Below, in pieces: positions 30,476 to 43,025 of a stretch of 64,000 bases of DNA. The stretch's first letter is position 1. Every line of letters begins with the position of its first letter. The notes below the pieces were generated by a model. It saw nothing but the letters and a program-made list of their open reading frames with translations. It was not told the origin of the DNA and did no database searches. The DNA is taken from assembly GCF_001661345.1 (NCBI RefSeq), contig NW_017962914.1, positions 88,439-152,438 of the forward strand. The letters run 5' to 3'. This DNA comes from Ascoidea rubescens DSM 1968. Its lineage: Eukaryota; Ascomycota; Saccharomycetes; Ascoideales; Ascoideaceae. The translations under genes were made by a program, and so were the position numbers.

Positions 30476-32896
30476 ATGACTTTAAATGGTTGTTATATAG
30501 ACAACAACTTACAATTCGTTAAAAAAATTGGTGCTGGTGCATATGGAATAGTCTATCTTGTTCAAGATGTCTTCACCAAACAAAACTACGCTTTAAAAGT
30601 CGTCTTGAAAAAACCAATATCAAATAAAGAAAGACACAACAACAACAACAACAACAATAACAACAACAATAACAATAATAACATAAGAATAGTGGATAAC
30701 AAATTCAAACAAAACCAAGACAAACCCTCCATAATAATCGAACAGTCTCTAGAAAACTACATCAAATTCCAAAACAACTCCCACCTATCCAAAAACCAAA
30801 TCAACTACCTAGACCTCAACATCATTAAGAAATTTGGCTCAAATTGCAACCTTCTAAAAGAAATATCCATCCACTTAAAAGTCAACGACCACTCCAACGT
30901 CGTCACCATCCACAAAGTATTTGAAAGCCACAACTTCCTATTCACTCTAATGGATTACTACTCTGAAGGTGATTTGTTTCTCAACATTGTTGACAAAAAA
31001 ATATACTCAAACAACCCCTCCAAGATCAAAAGTGTCTTTCTACAACTACTAAACGTTATAACCTACTGCCATTCCAAAAATGTCTACCACTGCGACATCA
31101 AGCCTGAAAATATTCTTGTTGCTAACAATGGCAACACTCTCCTACTAGCTGATTTTGGATTAGCTATTCAGAACGAATATGTCTCTGATAACCTCTGCTG
31201 TGGCTCTTCTTACTACATGGCTCCTGAAAGACTAGTGTCTCATGACAACCAAAAGATAAACTCTCTCATCACCCAAAACAATATCAATCTCAACCTCAAC
31301 CCCAATGCCTCCAATAACCCAAATAATTTCTTTCCAACTTCTGCTGGTGACATCTGGTCCTTGGGCATAATACTCATCAACCTAACCTGCATTCGCAATC
31401 CATGGATGAAAGCATCAATAAAGGACAACACCTTTAGAATTTTCTTGAAAAATAATTATATTCTCTACAAAATCCTTCCTATATCCATCGAACTAAATGA
31501 TATACTAATCCACAACTTTTTTATCATGGACCCATTCAAAAGATCCTCAACTTCCTCCCAAGTAGTTCTTAACAATATCAAAGACAGAATAATAAATTGC
31601 AGATCATTCACCAAAAATGGCCCACTCTCCATCTGCGATATTTACTATCCTGATGACTACAACACCAACACCATCGTCAACAATATCAACACAATCAACG
31701 GCATTACCAACAACGTTACTGTTTCAACCAACGCCAACAATAACAACAATATCAATACTTTTTTCAATTTGAATGACAACTCCTACTCAAACGTCGCTTC
31801 AAATCTTAACGACGATCCTAAAGAAAATGAAATTGTCTATTGCAATAATAACAATATCATCAACCCCAATGATAAAAATACTTACAATTATGTCAAGAGC
31901 TTTTTCCATTCCAAATATAATACCAATAATACTCCAGTAAACAATGCTAACAACACTAACAACAATATCAACATAGCATCAATAAATAACAACTACAACA
32001 ATAACAATAACAATATTGTTACACCCGTTGGGTCGCCAAATAAAAAATGCCCCTTTACTAATATTATATCTACTTCTCAGCCTACTACTAATCTCATGAA
32101 TGTCAACTACTATATCAATAAAAATCACCACAATAATCACCATTCTAACCACTTGAGCTCTCATGGCAAGAGCTCGCCTAGGAATTCCTCATTAAATTTA
32201 AATACATCAAATATCTTGAACATTTTGAACAATTCCAACATTATTAACTCCAACGTTATTAATTCCAATGTTCCAGAAAACAACAATCACAAAAATATTA
32301 ATAATGACTCATTTGCTTCCTCGATATCGTCTAATAATACCTCGCCTAGTTCTTCAATAGCCTCTTCAGTTAACTGTTCAACTACATCGTCAATATCGAC
32401 TGAACTTGAAGAAAACAATATCAACAACAATAAAAAAGTGAATAATAGTAACTTGAAGAATATTAATAATGATTTGAATAATATTAAAAATCAAGCCGGC
32501 AAGCCCTTAATAGGCACACCGATAAATGGAGGATTCAATGAAGACAACAATGTGAATTACTTGGAAAAGAAATATTCACCACAGGACTACTTTAGAAGTG
32601 GAAATGATAAATTGTATGACTATTTATCTGTGAAGGTTAAAAATCAACAAGAAGCTGGACAGAAATACGAGAATAATAAATGTCCATTTTCATTCATTTC
32701 AAGTTCTAACAGCAATGCTAACAGCTACAATATTAACACTAATAGCAATAATTATAAGAATTATAAGAATTATAAGAATTACAATGGTAATTTTATTAAT
32801 AATTTGAATAATTATAATAACTACAATAACAATAATTATAATAAAGTAACTAATAATTCTAATAACAATGCCTTTAGTTTCATTGGATGTTTATAG
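30476..32896 (+). CDS. SKS1: Serine/threonine protein kinase, Sks1/Vhs1 family
   Basis: 806 residues. The kinase domain (about 12-375) has the glycine loop GAGAYG (19-24), the catalytic Lys41 in ALK, the catalytic loop YHCDIKPEN with Asp207, the DFG at 226-228 and APE ending at Glu251. HCD in place of HRD, CGSSYYMAPERL and AGDIWSLGIILINLTCIRNP, followed by WMKA, are hallmarks of the yeast Sks1/Vhs1 pair, which act in glucose-limitation and G1/S signalling. Between strand 3 and helix C there is an insertion with 15 Asn (from about residue 55), and the C-terminal 430 residues are Asn-rich and disordered. S. cerevisiae has two paralogues, so the symbol stands for the group. A hand scan found no in-frame CTG. 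Confidence 0.92.
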   Translation: MTLNGCYIDNNLQFVKKIGAGAYGIVYLVQDVFTKQNYALKVVLKKPISNKERHNNNNNNNNNNNNNNNIRIVDNKFKQNQDKPSIIIEQSLENYIKFQNNSHLSKNQINYLDLNIIKKFGSNCNLLKEISIHLKVNDHSNVVTIHKVFESHNFLFTLMDYYSEGDLFLNIVDKKIYSNNPSKIKSVFLQLLNVITYCHSKNVYHCDIKPENILVANNGNTLLLADFGLAIQNEYVSDNLCCGSSYYMAPERLVSHDNQKINSLITQNNINLNLNPNASNNPNNFFPTSAGDIWSLGIILINLTCIRNPWMKASIKDNTFRIFLKNNYILYKILPISIELNDILIHNFFIMDPFKRSSTSSQVVLNNIKDRIINCRSFTKNGPLSICDIYYPDDYNTNTIVNNINTINGITNNVTVSTNANNNNNINTFFNLNDNSYSNVASNLNDDPKENEIVYCNNNNIINPNDKNTYNYVKSFFHSKYNTNNTPVNNANNTNNNINIASINNNYNNNNNNIVTPVGSPNKKCPFTNIISTSQPTTNLMNVNYYINKNHHNNHHSNHLSSHGKSSPRNSSLNLNTSNILNILNNSNIINSNVINSNVPENNNHKNINNDSFASSISSNNTSPSSSIASSVNCSTTSSISTELEENNINNNKKVNNSNLKNINNDLNNIKNQAGKPLIGTPINGGFNEDNNVNYLEKKYSPQDYFRSGNDKLYDYLSVKVKNQQEAGQKYENNKCPFSFISSSNSNANSYNINTNSNNYKNYKNYKNYNGNFINNLNNYNNYNNNNYNKVTNNSNNNAFSFIGCL

Positions 32897-34351
32897 GAAA
32901 AGAGTTACATTTTTTTTGTCATATAAATTAAATTTATTTACGGTTTTTTTACTTTTTTACTTTTACTTTTGTCCTTTTTGTTGGTTTGATTTATTTTACT
33001 ATATTATAATATAAAAATTTCAGTTGCATTTTTCTCGTTTTTCTTTTCAAATTTTTTGTTTTAGATTTTAATTTTATTTGCAAAGTATACAATTTTTTAA
33101 TACTCATTTTATTTACAGTTTACTCTTTACCAATTACTATTTACATTTTTTTTATCAAAAGATTATACTTTTACTTTTCATTTTTTTATTATTTTTTTCT
33201 CTTTATGGAGCGATTTTGCTGACAAAACGTTATATAATAATGTATATATAAAGCTCTACCAGTTAGAGATTAATAAAGCAGCAAGCAAAATGCCAGTAGC
33301 AAAACGCCAGTAGCAAAATGCGAAACTAGATAAATAACGAGCAGCAGAACAAGAATGGAAAAGCAGCGTGAATGGTTGCTTGACTGGCCGTCGATAAGTT
33401 GATGCCATGATTCAACATCCAGCAAAGTGAGAGCCATAAGATGGAAGAAAGCGTGGAATATACAGAAACAGGATAGAAGAATTACATGATTTGCCTTATC
33501 AAGAGAATTCTCCTACCAAGAGAGCTTGAAAGAACTGGGAAGGTTGCGTGAGCTGTAAAAGAATATCAGAAAAATAAGGTGAAGTGAATAATGTTCTAAT
33601 GAAATCACATTGTGACTATCCCTCTACGCATCCAACGAGCAGTTCTCGAGCAGATATCCCAGTGACATTACACTTTGGTCGCTTTATTCACTTTGTTCGA
33701 TTATACACTTAGAGGGAGCATTATATCTGCTTCCCGATCTGGGAGCCGCTGCGGCCTGACTGCACGAAACTGCATATGAAAACATCAAAATGCATACCAA
33801 TGCGCCGGTCCCACGGGGCTGTTTACGCCGCGGGCGCCGCGTTTCGGCTCCTGTTCCGTCTCGCTGGCTGGTTTTTCACTGAGCGCGTGCTGACAAAAGA
33901 GGCCCCATGGAGGTGGATATAGTGCGCGCATTTGCGGGCGGTGGGTGCGGGCCAGCTATTGCGAGGTCTGTCCGAGAGTGCGCCATGTCCTCCAGTCGCA
34001 GCTCGTGCCACTGTGTCGGTGGTGCGTCGGTGTGTGGTGCCTGGTGTGATCTATGGTCTGTTCTGGGACTGGGTCACTTGCCAGCTTTTGTCGCATCGCT
34101 TGGAGGGGCACTGGGCTTGTTCTGCCCACTCGGACTTGGACCGTTTCTAGTCATGCCCGCGGGCTCAGGCGGTCCCGCGCGCCTGTCTGCAAGCGTGCAA
34201 CGTGTGCACATACTCCCGTTCCAGTGGTTCTGCGACCATCTCACCCTCCGAAAGTCCAGCTTGTGTTATCTTTCCATCAGCTTTTCCAACCTCTTTTATC
34301 AGCTAAACAGTTATACACTTACACTGACACAGCTGTTGGATCAAATAGCAG
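32897..34351. other. gene-free region with a GC-rich island upstream of CAF20
   Basis: AT-rich 3' flank of the kinase gene, then 33720-34260, the most GC-rich part of this stretch (for example CCGCGGGCGCCGCG near 33829). Frames there (33907-34371 and others) overlap in several phases with no protein features. Short repeats of GCCAGTAGCAAAA occur at 33291-33322. Confidence 0.4.
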
Positions 34352-34359
34352 TATATAAA
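34352..34359 (+). promoter_or_regulatory. TATA box, probably of CAF20
   Basis: TATATAAA lies downstream of the GC-rich island and 1,360 bp before the CAF20 ATG. No other open frame begins in between, so a transcript starting here would carry a leader of about 1.3 kb. Confidence 0.35.
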
Positions 34360-35711
34360 TGGCTTCCATGAACTCACCAGCATGAAACAATTGCTACCCA
34401 AATATTCCTTACTCTCCAATCGCCGATAGTCAACATTATTAACCTATTTCGTGATTTCAGTTTCGTTCTTCCTGCTCCTCCTAACACAGTTTCTGACTCT
34501 TATCTTATTACGATTCTGTTTTTTATTCCTATACACAAAGACAAAAAATACTTATTTTATACTCTACTGCTATTTCTCTCATTTTACCAATAATAATTGA
34601 AACAATCCTCAATGTTATTTCGCCTTATTTAAATTTATTTTTTTTCCAACAGGTCAAGATCTAATGATCTAACGATCAAAAAATGATAATGGTCTAAACT
34701 AAACTGATAATTGGAAATTATTTCACAGTTCAAAATCGGTTATTCAATTTTCGTCTTATTATCATATCATTTATATTATTTCAAATTCTCTTAATGTATA
34801 TTACAATAATAGTATAAAATTAAAATTAAAATAAAACCAAAAATATGATTATATTATAATATATTAACACAAATAATAAACTATTAATATTCTGTATCCT
34901 TTGCTTTTTATTCACAATTGAACAATAATATTAATTTCAATAATATCAATACCCTCATAATATTATTATAGTAGTATTATAATAATATTGTAATATTATG
35001 AAACAAAATATAAAGTTATTTTAGGTTTTCCTTTCCTTATTTTCCCATTTGGTTCTACCTAATTCAAATAAAATAAAAAAACTAAAAAGAATAACTATAT
35101 GGGGGGCATGTTGGAAGCATTATGACCAATTAAATCATCATATCATTCTTTAACTGGAGATACAGCTTCAACTCTTTCTCTTTATTCTAACAATGCATTC
35201 ACAAAAGCTCTAAAAAATTTAACTAAATAAACCTTTCAAATCTTTCCAACTTCATCTAAACCATACTAATCATTAATCAACTAATCAATCCTTGAATCAA
35301 TCAATCAAATTAACTGTAAAGTGACGATGTTGAAATGCTTTGTCTTGATTTACTAATTCTTTAATTTCCAAAATCAAAAAAAAAATCAAAAAAGATAAAT
35401 TCTGGTCGCTCCTTGAAAAATTCCAAAGGAGGGTAATCTAGTTTTGATTAGGGCTCTGTAAAACAGGGCTCTCAATGTAGGGTAACGTAACTCAGGGCTC
35501 TGGTTAGGGCTCTTTAAAAAAATTTCGTAGCTCATTTTTTTTTCTCTTTTCCCCTTCTTTCTCTTTTGAGTTCAAATATATTAATTTGTAGTTATATATT
35601 ATATATCCCTAGACATTCTGACCAATTTTAATCGTTTTCCGTTTGTATTTTTTTATTTCAAACTTAACTTAAATTTATCTTAAATTTAGCCATTCTTAAC
35701 TTGTTTGAAAA
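34360..35711 (+). other. putative long AT-rich leader of CAF20
   Basis: No coding frame. Repeated AATATTATTATAG-type palindromes are at 34950-34990, and a CAGGGCTCT motif recurs at about 35464, with related GGGCTCT copies at 35450, 35494 and 35506. A pyrimidine run ending in CAG at 34652 could be a 3' splice site, but no matching donor was found. Confidence 0.3.
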
Positions 35712-36515
35712 ATGATTAGATATACAATTGACCAACTTTATGAAATCCGTTTAGCTTCAATCGATTTCAAACTTGATTCTAATAACCAAGAAATTTTATC
35801 TAATTTTAATGAGTTGATCAACAATCTTAAAAAAAAATTAAAAACCTTTCCCCAAAAGAAAATCAATAAAAAAATCCCCTCCGATGACTCAAACGATTTT
35901 ATTGACCACCCAATTCCTCCCTCAAATTTAAACTCTTTCCAAAGAAGAAGGTCTTCTCGTCATGATAATAAACCCTTTTTCAAAAAAAATTTGCTCCAAA
36001 ATAACACTTTTATCATCAATAATCATCCTCATCCTCACCCTCATCCTCACCCTCATCCTCATCCTAATAACAACCCTCACCCTCATAACAATTCAAATGA
36101 CTCGAATAAAATTGATACACCTAATAGTACCGATCTGTCTGAAAGTGATTCAATTCATAACCAAAATCATCCCTCTCATCCAAACCACAACAACTATCAT
36201 ATCCAAAATCAAACTCAAAATCACAATCATAATCACAATTACAACCATAATCATAACCATAACCACCAAAAAGTCGACTCTCAAGGCTGGGTCACCTTGA
36301 AAAATAGAAAAAAATCATTTGGAAATAATCTTACTAATAATGATGAAAGGGATAAATTTAGAAAAGATTTCCAATCTTCAATTAAACAAAAACCAAAACT
36401 AAATAATAAAAATTTATCATCAAATAAACCTGCCGATTTAGCAGACGCAATTGCTGAAAAACCTTCTTTAAAATTTAACGCTTTTAGTGCTCTTGGTGAT
36501 GATGAAGACATTTAA
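35712..36515 (+). CDS. CAF20: eIF4E-binding translational repressor Caf20
   Basis: 267 residues. The N-terminus MIRYTIDQLYEIRL contains the eIF4E-binding motif Y-x4-L-hydrophobic (Tyr4, Leu9, Tyr10), through which Caf20 displaces eIF4G from the cap-binding protein. Further family blocks are FQRRRSSRHDNKP, DSQGWVTLKNRKKS, and the C-terminal NNKNLSSNKPADLADAIAEK followed by FNAFSALGDDEDI, all close to S. cerevisiae Caf20. The protein is about 100 residues longer than the yeast one (161). The excess is a His-Pro dipeptide run and a His/Asn-rich stretch (about residues 100-190), encoded by a CATCCT/CACCCT microsatellite at 36022-36066. ATG at 35712. Confidence 0.95.
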   Translation: MIRYTIDQLYEIRLASIDFKLDSNNQEILSNFNELINNLKKKLKTFPQKKINKKIPSDDSNDFIDHPIPPSNLNSFQRRRSSRHDNKPFFKKNLLQNNTFIINNHPHPHPHPHPHPHPNNNPHPHNNSNDSNKIDTPNSTDLSESDSIHNQNHPSHPNHNNYHIQNQTQNHNHNHNYNHNHNHNHQKVDSQGWVTLKNRKKSFGNNLTNNDERDKFRKDFQSSIKQKPKLNNKNLSSNKPADLADAIAEKPSLKFNAFSALGDDEDI

Positions 36516-37469
36516 TTTTTCACTTCCTAATTTTTTATTTTTTTTTTAGCCATCTCCAATCTTTTTTTTCTTTTGTCAACGTTTTTTTTTTTTTTATCCA
36601 ATGCTTCTTTCCAAATTGATTACTCTGTTTTTATTTGGTTGGTTAGAAATCTATTTCAAACTTCATTTGGCTTGGTTTTTATTTTCCGTTATTTGCTATA
36701 ATATGCTTTGAAATAAACAATAAAGAAGACAATATTATTAATATCAACATGATCAATACTTTATCTTTTGACTTGATTTTTTATATTACTAATTCCTCAT
36801 CCTTAATTAATTTTTCATTTCCAGTCTCACCGTCATTTTTTTCTTTTTTTTTTTTCGTTTTCGTTTTGGTTATTTTTATTCATTTATTATTATTTTTCCC
36901 TCATTTCAAATAAGTAATTATTAAGAATAAAATTATTAAAAATTAATGGAAAATTATTAAAAATTAATAACATTCAATTAATAACACTCAATTAAATATC
37001 ATCTACAAAAGATAACTTATCATATTTGTCTTTACATTTGTTAATTTTTTGATATATTAATATTCTAATTTTCTTCTTTCTATTATTATTATTGTTACAT
37101 TTGTCATAATTTACATTTTTTGTCATTTCATGTATACTAATCTGAAATCAATATCTTGTTAAACTATATTTCACTGAACTTTTATTGTATTTCATTTTAT
37201 TCATATTTACTAATTTTCTTGATTATTTTTATTTGTTTTAAAAACAAAAAATATACAATAAAATTAAAAATCAGAAACCAAAAATGAATCTATGAATAAT
37301 TGAAAGAACAAAGACAATATTATTAAAAAACTACATAAATGAAAGAATAAAATTATAATCAAAAAAAACTACAAAACCAAATTTGAAACACAAAAAATTA
37401 AAACATACTGTTCATTTTCTTTTATACAATAAAAATAAATTGGAATACAATGCCCGATAATCGACAATA
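36516..37469. other. gene-free region between convergent CAF20 and EFR3
   Basis: Extremely AT-rich with long T and A runs; presumably the two 3' UTRs. Nothing else seen. Confidence 0.5.
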
Positions 37470-40400
37470 TTAAATCACCAATCTGTTTTGTTCAATTTTA
37501 TCAATGTTCAATTTACTTAGGAAATCAGAAACATCAGGGATTTTATTATTGTTATTATCATTATTTCTAATAGTTCCATTCAAATTCTTTGAATTCCTAT
37601 TGTTTTTATATTTCCTATTAAGCATTGATGTTGTAGAAATTATTGATTGTCTTAAATCTTTAACGTTTGGTGAATCCACTTTATTCTGTTTAGACATATT
37701 CAAACTGATTGCCTTTGAAGGAGATCGTAATAATCCTGATTTGTTCAATGATAAGGCAAATGAATTTAAACTTAATGTATCATTACCAATGCCTGAGACT
37801 GGAGGCTGCAATCTAATTGGTTCTCTATTTAAATTCAAATTATTAATACTATTATTAAAATTATTTAAATTATTAAGATTTCCATATCCATTAAGATTAT
37901 CACTGGATTTAATTGTTGCATTTCCAGTAAAAGTATTGTTAAATCCATTAGAGTTGATATCTAGTTGGTTTGAAAATGATGCAACCGATCCATTATACTT
38001 CGTTCCATTAATAATTTGAGATTTAACATGATGAACCAAATTGTATCTTTGATTTTTATAAAAACTTAATTCAATCATTGGATCGATCCAGTGCGATGGA
38101 GTTTCACTGGACAATATTTTCAAATAGCTATCAAAATCTTTTTTATCATAATTTAAATGTTGAAGATTATCAGTTGATATATTTTCTAGTTGTGATAATG
38201 TGTCAGCATCTAGTACTTTATCAGTTAATTTGATTGATTGGTACCAATAGTTGTTTTCAACACGATATTTAATTCTAATAAGAATATCCTTTAGGCATGA
38301 ATTCATTGGTAGTCTATAACTTGAACGATTTGATTTTATGGTACCCTTATTACTGTTAGTAGTGTTTCCATTATTTTTCTTATTGCTATTAATTTTATTG
38401 AGTTTCCCAGCTTGTTTTGAGTCATAATCAATTAAATATTTCACTGAAAACAAAAGAAACAAATAAGCAACTGAGTCTTTAATTTCTTCGAAAATTGAGG
38501 GATCTGAACTTAGGATATCTGATTGATTTTTATTTGTAATATAATCTAAGGTGAATTGCCAATCAAAAAAAAAAGCAATTCCATTTGAAATTGCATTAAT
38601 TCCAAATATGCTAATCAAGTGGTTTATAATTTTAATAAAGTTCATGATTAAAGCATTTTGATCCTTAATATTTTTGATTGAGTCAATTTTAAAATTTGTT
38701 TCATTTTCAAAATTTGGTAAAATTTTAAAGAATTGGTCAATACTCCAAAAGATATTAATTAAAGGATTATTAACGTTTGAGATTAATTGACGGTAATTTG
38801 GAATTAATAAATCATCATCATCGAATAATTCGTTTTCAATATAGACTAATAATAGGTTTGAATATTTTAATTGGATTGATAAATTTTCGTAAATTGTTAG
38901 GGAATTACTATAGTAACTTAACAAAGGTAAGGATTCATTGAATAAATCTATTGGTACAAGAGATCTTTGAATTGAGGAAGAGGATTTATTATTCGAGCAT
39001 TTCTGGAAGACAGAATCAATATTGTTTAATAGAATAATGATGTAATTTTTAATTTTTTGAATATCGTATTGAGCATTTGAGTTTTGATTTGAGTTTGTGA
39101 AAGAAGGAGAATCAATGTTTGGATCCAAGATATTTTGAACATCTGAACTGGAATCCTCTTTTGGTGATTTTCGAATTGAATTTGAATTTGAATTTGAAGT
39201 TGAATTGGAAACAGGGCTATTATTATTGTTATTATTATTGTTAATTAAATTTTGACTTGATAATAAATGAGAATAGGAAGCGTTTGAGTTGGCAGGGAAA
39301 TTGGATGCATAACTTATGGCTCTTTTCCTTGATTTAACAGTCAAGTTATTTAGATTAGTAATTGGGAGAGAGAAATTTTCAAAATTAACCAAGTTTTCAT
39401 TTGATTTTTTAGAGAAATCTAATAGTTTTGAAAATAATTCATCGACCATATCAGAGATTTGATCGTGGTAGTAAACATGGGTAGCTAAGCTAGCTATGCA
39501 ATTTGTATAATTTTGAATCAACTGAGATACTAAAGAGTTATTTGTTGGATCTTTGTTGTAAAATTTAATAAATTTAAACTGTAGACTTAATAGTTGTTTG
39601 AGGACATCTATTACAGATAAGCCAATCATATTAACTGAGGAAGAGAGCAAACCGTCGATCGAATGGGTTAAATAGATTTGGTTAATTAGTGAGGAGTCAT
39701 TTTTCAATAATGAGATGAGGACGTCTAGGATTATGAATCTTAATTGAACCGGGACCCAGTAAGTTATTATTTGAATTAAAAATTTGAACCAATCTTTATC
39801 TATTTTATTTGAGGAAGATAAATTCAAAGTGACAAATTGGCAAAGAGTCTTGGTGCAAATGACGATACTTAGGTTTGTTGAAGATTGGAAATAGGAGTTT
39901 AATGCAGTTATGGCATCCTCTTTTTCTCTATTTTGATCGAAAACTTCAGTTTCAGCTTCAAGTTCTGATTTGTTATTACTATTATTGTTGTTGTCATTAT
40001 TTGGAGAGTTTGTGAAGGATTTTGTAATAGTTTTGGTTAAAGTTAGAGATGATTTCGTTTTTATTGACAATGATCGGTGGTTAAGATTATTGATAGTAAT
40101 ATTATTATTATTATTATTATTGTTGTTGTTGCTGTTTTTATTATCGTAGTTTTTGATTATAGAATTCAAGAAATTCTTCAAATCGACGGTATTGAAACTG
40201 TTTTTTAAGGTGGTTAAGATTACAGGAATGGATTTGTCTATGATTAATTGAGCGTAATTTAAATTGAAAGGCAAGATATTGCTCAAGTAATTTGCCGAGT
40301 TGATGCTGATTATTTTCCAATGAATTAAATTTTTCATTTGATCATCTTTCCCAATCTGGTTTTGAATATTATTGCTGTTGTTAGTATCGCTATCTTGATC

Positions 40401-40850
40401 ATATAGATTTAAGAAGGAGTTTGAAAGAGTTAAAAAGTTGTCCAAGAAATTTCGATCGCCGATGAATAGTTCGTTGTTGAGATTTTGACAAAAGGTGTTG
40501 AAGACCGATAAAGAATGGTTGGATAGTAGAAGATCATTTAGGTTAAGAATTTCTAGTAGGATGAAGTTTATGTTGTTTGCAAAGACATTCAAGTTGTCAT
40601 TGCATTTTAGTATCAAGGAGTTCAAGATGTCTAAAGAGACCTGGAGGTTGCCAAATCGTTGGTGGTAGGAATCTTTCAAGACTTTCTTTTGGAGAAAGTT
40701 GCCTATCTTCTCTAGTTTGATCCTTCTTGTTGAGCAGTAGTAAAGCAAGTAGCTTAGCTCAGAGGAGTTTGGTTTCTTGTCGACATTACGTCCTGGAGGA
40801 TAGCACTGAAGAATGAGCTTCTGGTGTTTGGGGACAAATATGCGAGGCAT
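37470..40850 (-). CDS. EFR3: Efr3, plasma-membrane anchor of the Stt4 PI 4-kinase complex
   Basis: 1,126 residues. The N-terminus (FVPKHQKLILQCYPPGRNVD, then KKPNSSELSYLLYYCSTRRI and KLEKIGNFLQKK) is nearly superimposable on yeast Efr3. The early basic patch and the alpha-solenoid core that follows anchor the complex of Stt4 and Ypp1 at PI4K patches on the plasma membrane. The rest is helical with several Asn runs (for example about residues 241-255 and 540-545) and a Ser/Asn-rich C-terminal third. Yeast Efr3 is 782 residues, so this copy is enlarged mainly by low-complexity inserts. It reads away from PEP4 at a 395-bp spacer, in the same orientation. ATG at 40850. Confidence 0.93.
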   Translation of the reverse strand: MPRIFVPKHQKLILQCYPPGRNVDKKPNSSELSYLLYYCSTRRIKLEKIGNFLQKKVLKDSYHQRFGNLQVSLDILNSLILKCNDNLNVFANNINFILLEILNLNDLLLSNHSLSVFNTFCQNLNNELFIGDRNFLDNFLTLSNSFLNLYDQDSDTNNSNNIQNQIGKDDQMKNLIHWKIISINSANYLSNILPFNLNYAQLIIDKSIPVILTTLKNSFNTVDLKNFLNSIIKNYDNKNSNNNNNNNNNNITINNLNHRSLSIKTKSSLTLTKTITKSFTNSPNNDNNNNSNNKSELEAETEVFDQNREKEDAITALNSYFQSSTNLSIVICTKTLCQFVTLNLSSSNKIDKDWFKFLIQIITYWVPVQLRFIILDVLISLLKNDSSLINQIYLTHSIDGLLSSSVNMIGLSVIDVLKQLLSLQFKFIKFYNKDPTNNSLVSQLIQNYTNCIASLATHVYYHDQISDMVDELFSKLLDFSKKSNENLVNFENFSLPITNLNNLTVKSRKRAISYASNFPANSNASYSHLLSSQNLINNNNNNNNSPVSNSTSNSNSNSIRKSPKEDSSSDVQNILDPNIDSPSFTNSNQNSNAQYDIQKIKNYIIILLNNIDSVFQKCSNNKSSSSIQRSLVPIDLFNESLPLLSYYSNSLTIYENLSIQLKYSNLLLVYIENELFDDDDLLIPNYRQLISNVNNPLINIFWSIDQFFKILPNFENETNFKIDSIKNIKDQNALIMNFIKIINHLISIFGINAISNGIAFFFDWQFTLDYITNKNQSDILSSDPSIFEEIKDSVAYLFLLFSVKYLIDYDSKQAGKLNKINSNKKNNGNTTNSNKGTIKSNRSSYRLPMNSCLKDILIRIKYRVENNYWYQSIKLTDKVLDADTLSQLENISTDNLQHLNYDKKDFDSYLKILSSETPSHWIDPMIELSFYKNQRYNLVHHVKSQIINGTKYNGSVASFSNQLDINSNGFNNTFTGNATIKSSDNLNGYGNLNNLNNFNNSINNLNLNREPIRLQPPVSGIGNDTLSLNSFALSLNKSGLLRSPSKAISLNMSKQNKVDSPNVKDLRQSIISTTSMLNRKYKNNRNSKNLNGTIRNNDNNNNKIPDVSDFLSKLNIDKIEQNRLVI

Positions 40851-40999
40851 TTTGGCGGGAGGCCAGCGAGCAATCAGGGCCTCTGGAGTTGAGAAAGAGC
40901 TGGAGAGGATAGGCAGGAAGGAGCTGGAGGGGCTACACGAAAGAGATCGAAGAAAATGGAAAGAGCTGGAGAGCTGGATGAGATGATTATATCTTGTTC

Positions 41000-41007
41000 C
41001 TTTTATA
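41000..41007 (-). promoter_or_regulatory. TATA box of EFR3
   Basis: TATAAAAG on the minus strand, 150 bp upstream of the EFR3 ATG. Confidence 0.5.
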
Positions 41008-41245
41008 GCAATGCTGTTTTGAGCCAGCGCAGTGGAAGTGGAAACACGCCCGATCCGTGTTCGGAAGTAGGCCTACGAGAACAAAGCAGGGAATGAGAGA
41101 GAGAGAAAAGGTCATTAAACAGACAAACACACAAAAGATCGTGCCCAGTTATATAGATATATAGGGAGACGTGGGGAGAAGTGAAAGAGGAATTTAGATT
41201 TATTTTAGAGAGTGTTTCATGGCATCGGCATAAGGTGGGCTGGAT

Positions 41246-42520
<1,275 letters not shown>

Positions 42521-42720
42521 TTATGAAAACCTCGCGAAAGAAAGTCCAAGAGCAAAAAGCAGAAAAAGCAGAAAAAAAGGAAAAAGAGGAAAAAGACTGA
42601 GACAGTAAAAAATCGAGTGCGAAATAAGATCCCTTTAGTAGCAACCCCAGAGAAGATATTCCAAAAGAACGATGAGGAAAGGAAAAGAAACAGAAAGAGA
42701 TAAGATGAGCTCTTCTTATC

Positions 42721-42728
42721 CTTTTATA
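42721..42728 (-). promoter_or_regulatory. TATA box of PEP4
   Basis: TATAAAAG on the minus strand, about 250 bp upstream of the PEP4 ATG, within the shared PEP4-TMA16 divergent promoter region. Confidence 0.55.
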
Positions 42729-43025
42729 CCTTTCGCTTATCTGTGCCTGGGGGGCAAATCCGTGCTATCCTTGCCTTTCTCCGCCTGCACCATCCGCAGT
42801 GTCCATACCGGCTGACATAAGCCACTGTTTAATTTAAGAACAACCCCCATTGCGGTTCGAACTGCCGTTCAATCGGATTTATATGATCACGTTTTTTGCA
42901 CGTGTGATGATTTCCGGGGTGATCTGCTTTTTTTTCACTAAAATAAATTTTTTTTCTTGGCCCAAAACAGAAACATCACCAGAATCACCATTCTCTGCTG
43001 TATTATATCCTACTTTTCCATCACA

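Noticed and set aside
33907-34371. 154-codon plus-strand frame upstream of CAF20
   Set aside because: Lies in the GC-rich island, overlaps two other open frames, Cys/Gly/Ser-rich with no motif; more likely promoter DNA.
34640-34655. Pyrimidine run with CAG at 34652 as a 3' splice site of a CAF20 leader intron
   Set aside because: No branch point or plausible donor was found upstream.
42851-42880. GGTTCGAACTGCC as a tRNA T arm
   Set aside because: The flanking stem does not pair and no anticodon arm or acceptor can be built around it.
42957-43025. 23-residue extension of Tma16
   Set aside because: Begins at TTG; the family start MPIAKNLNKV coincides with the first ATG at 43026.
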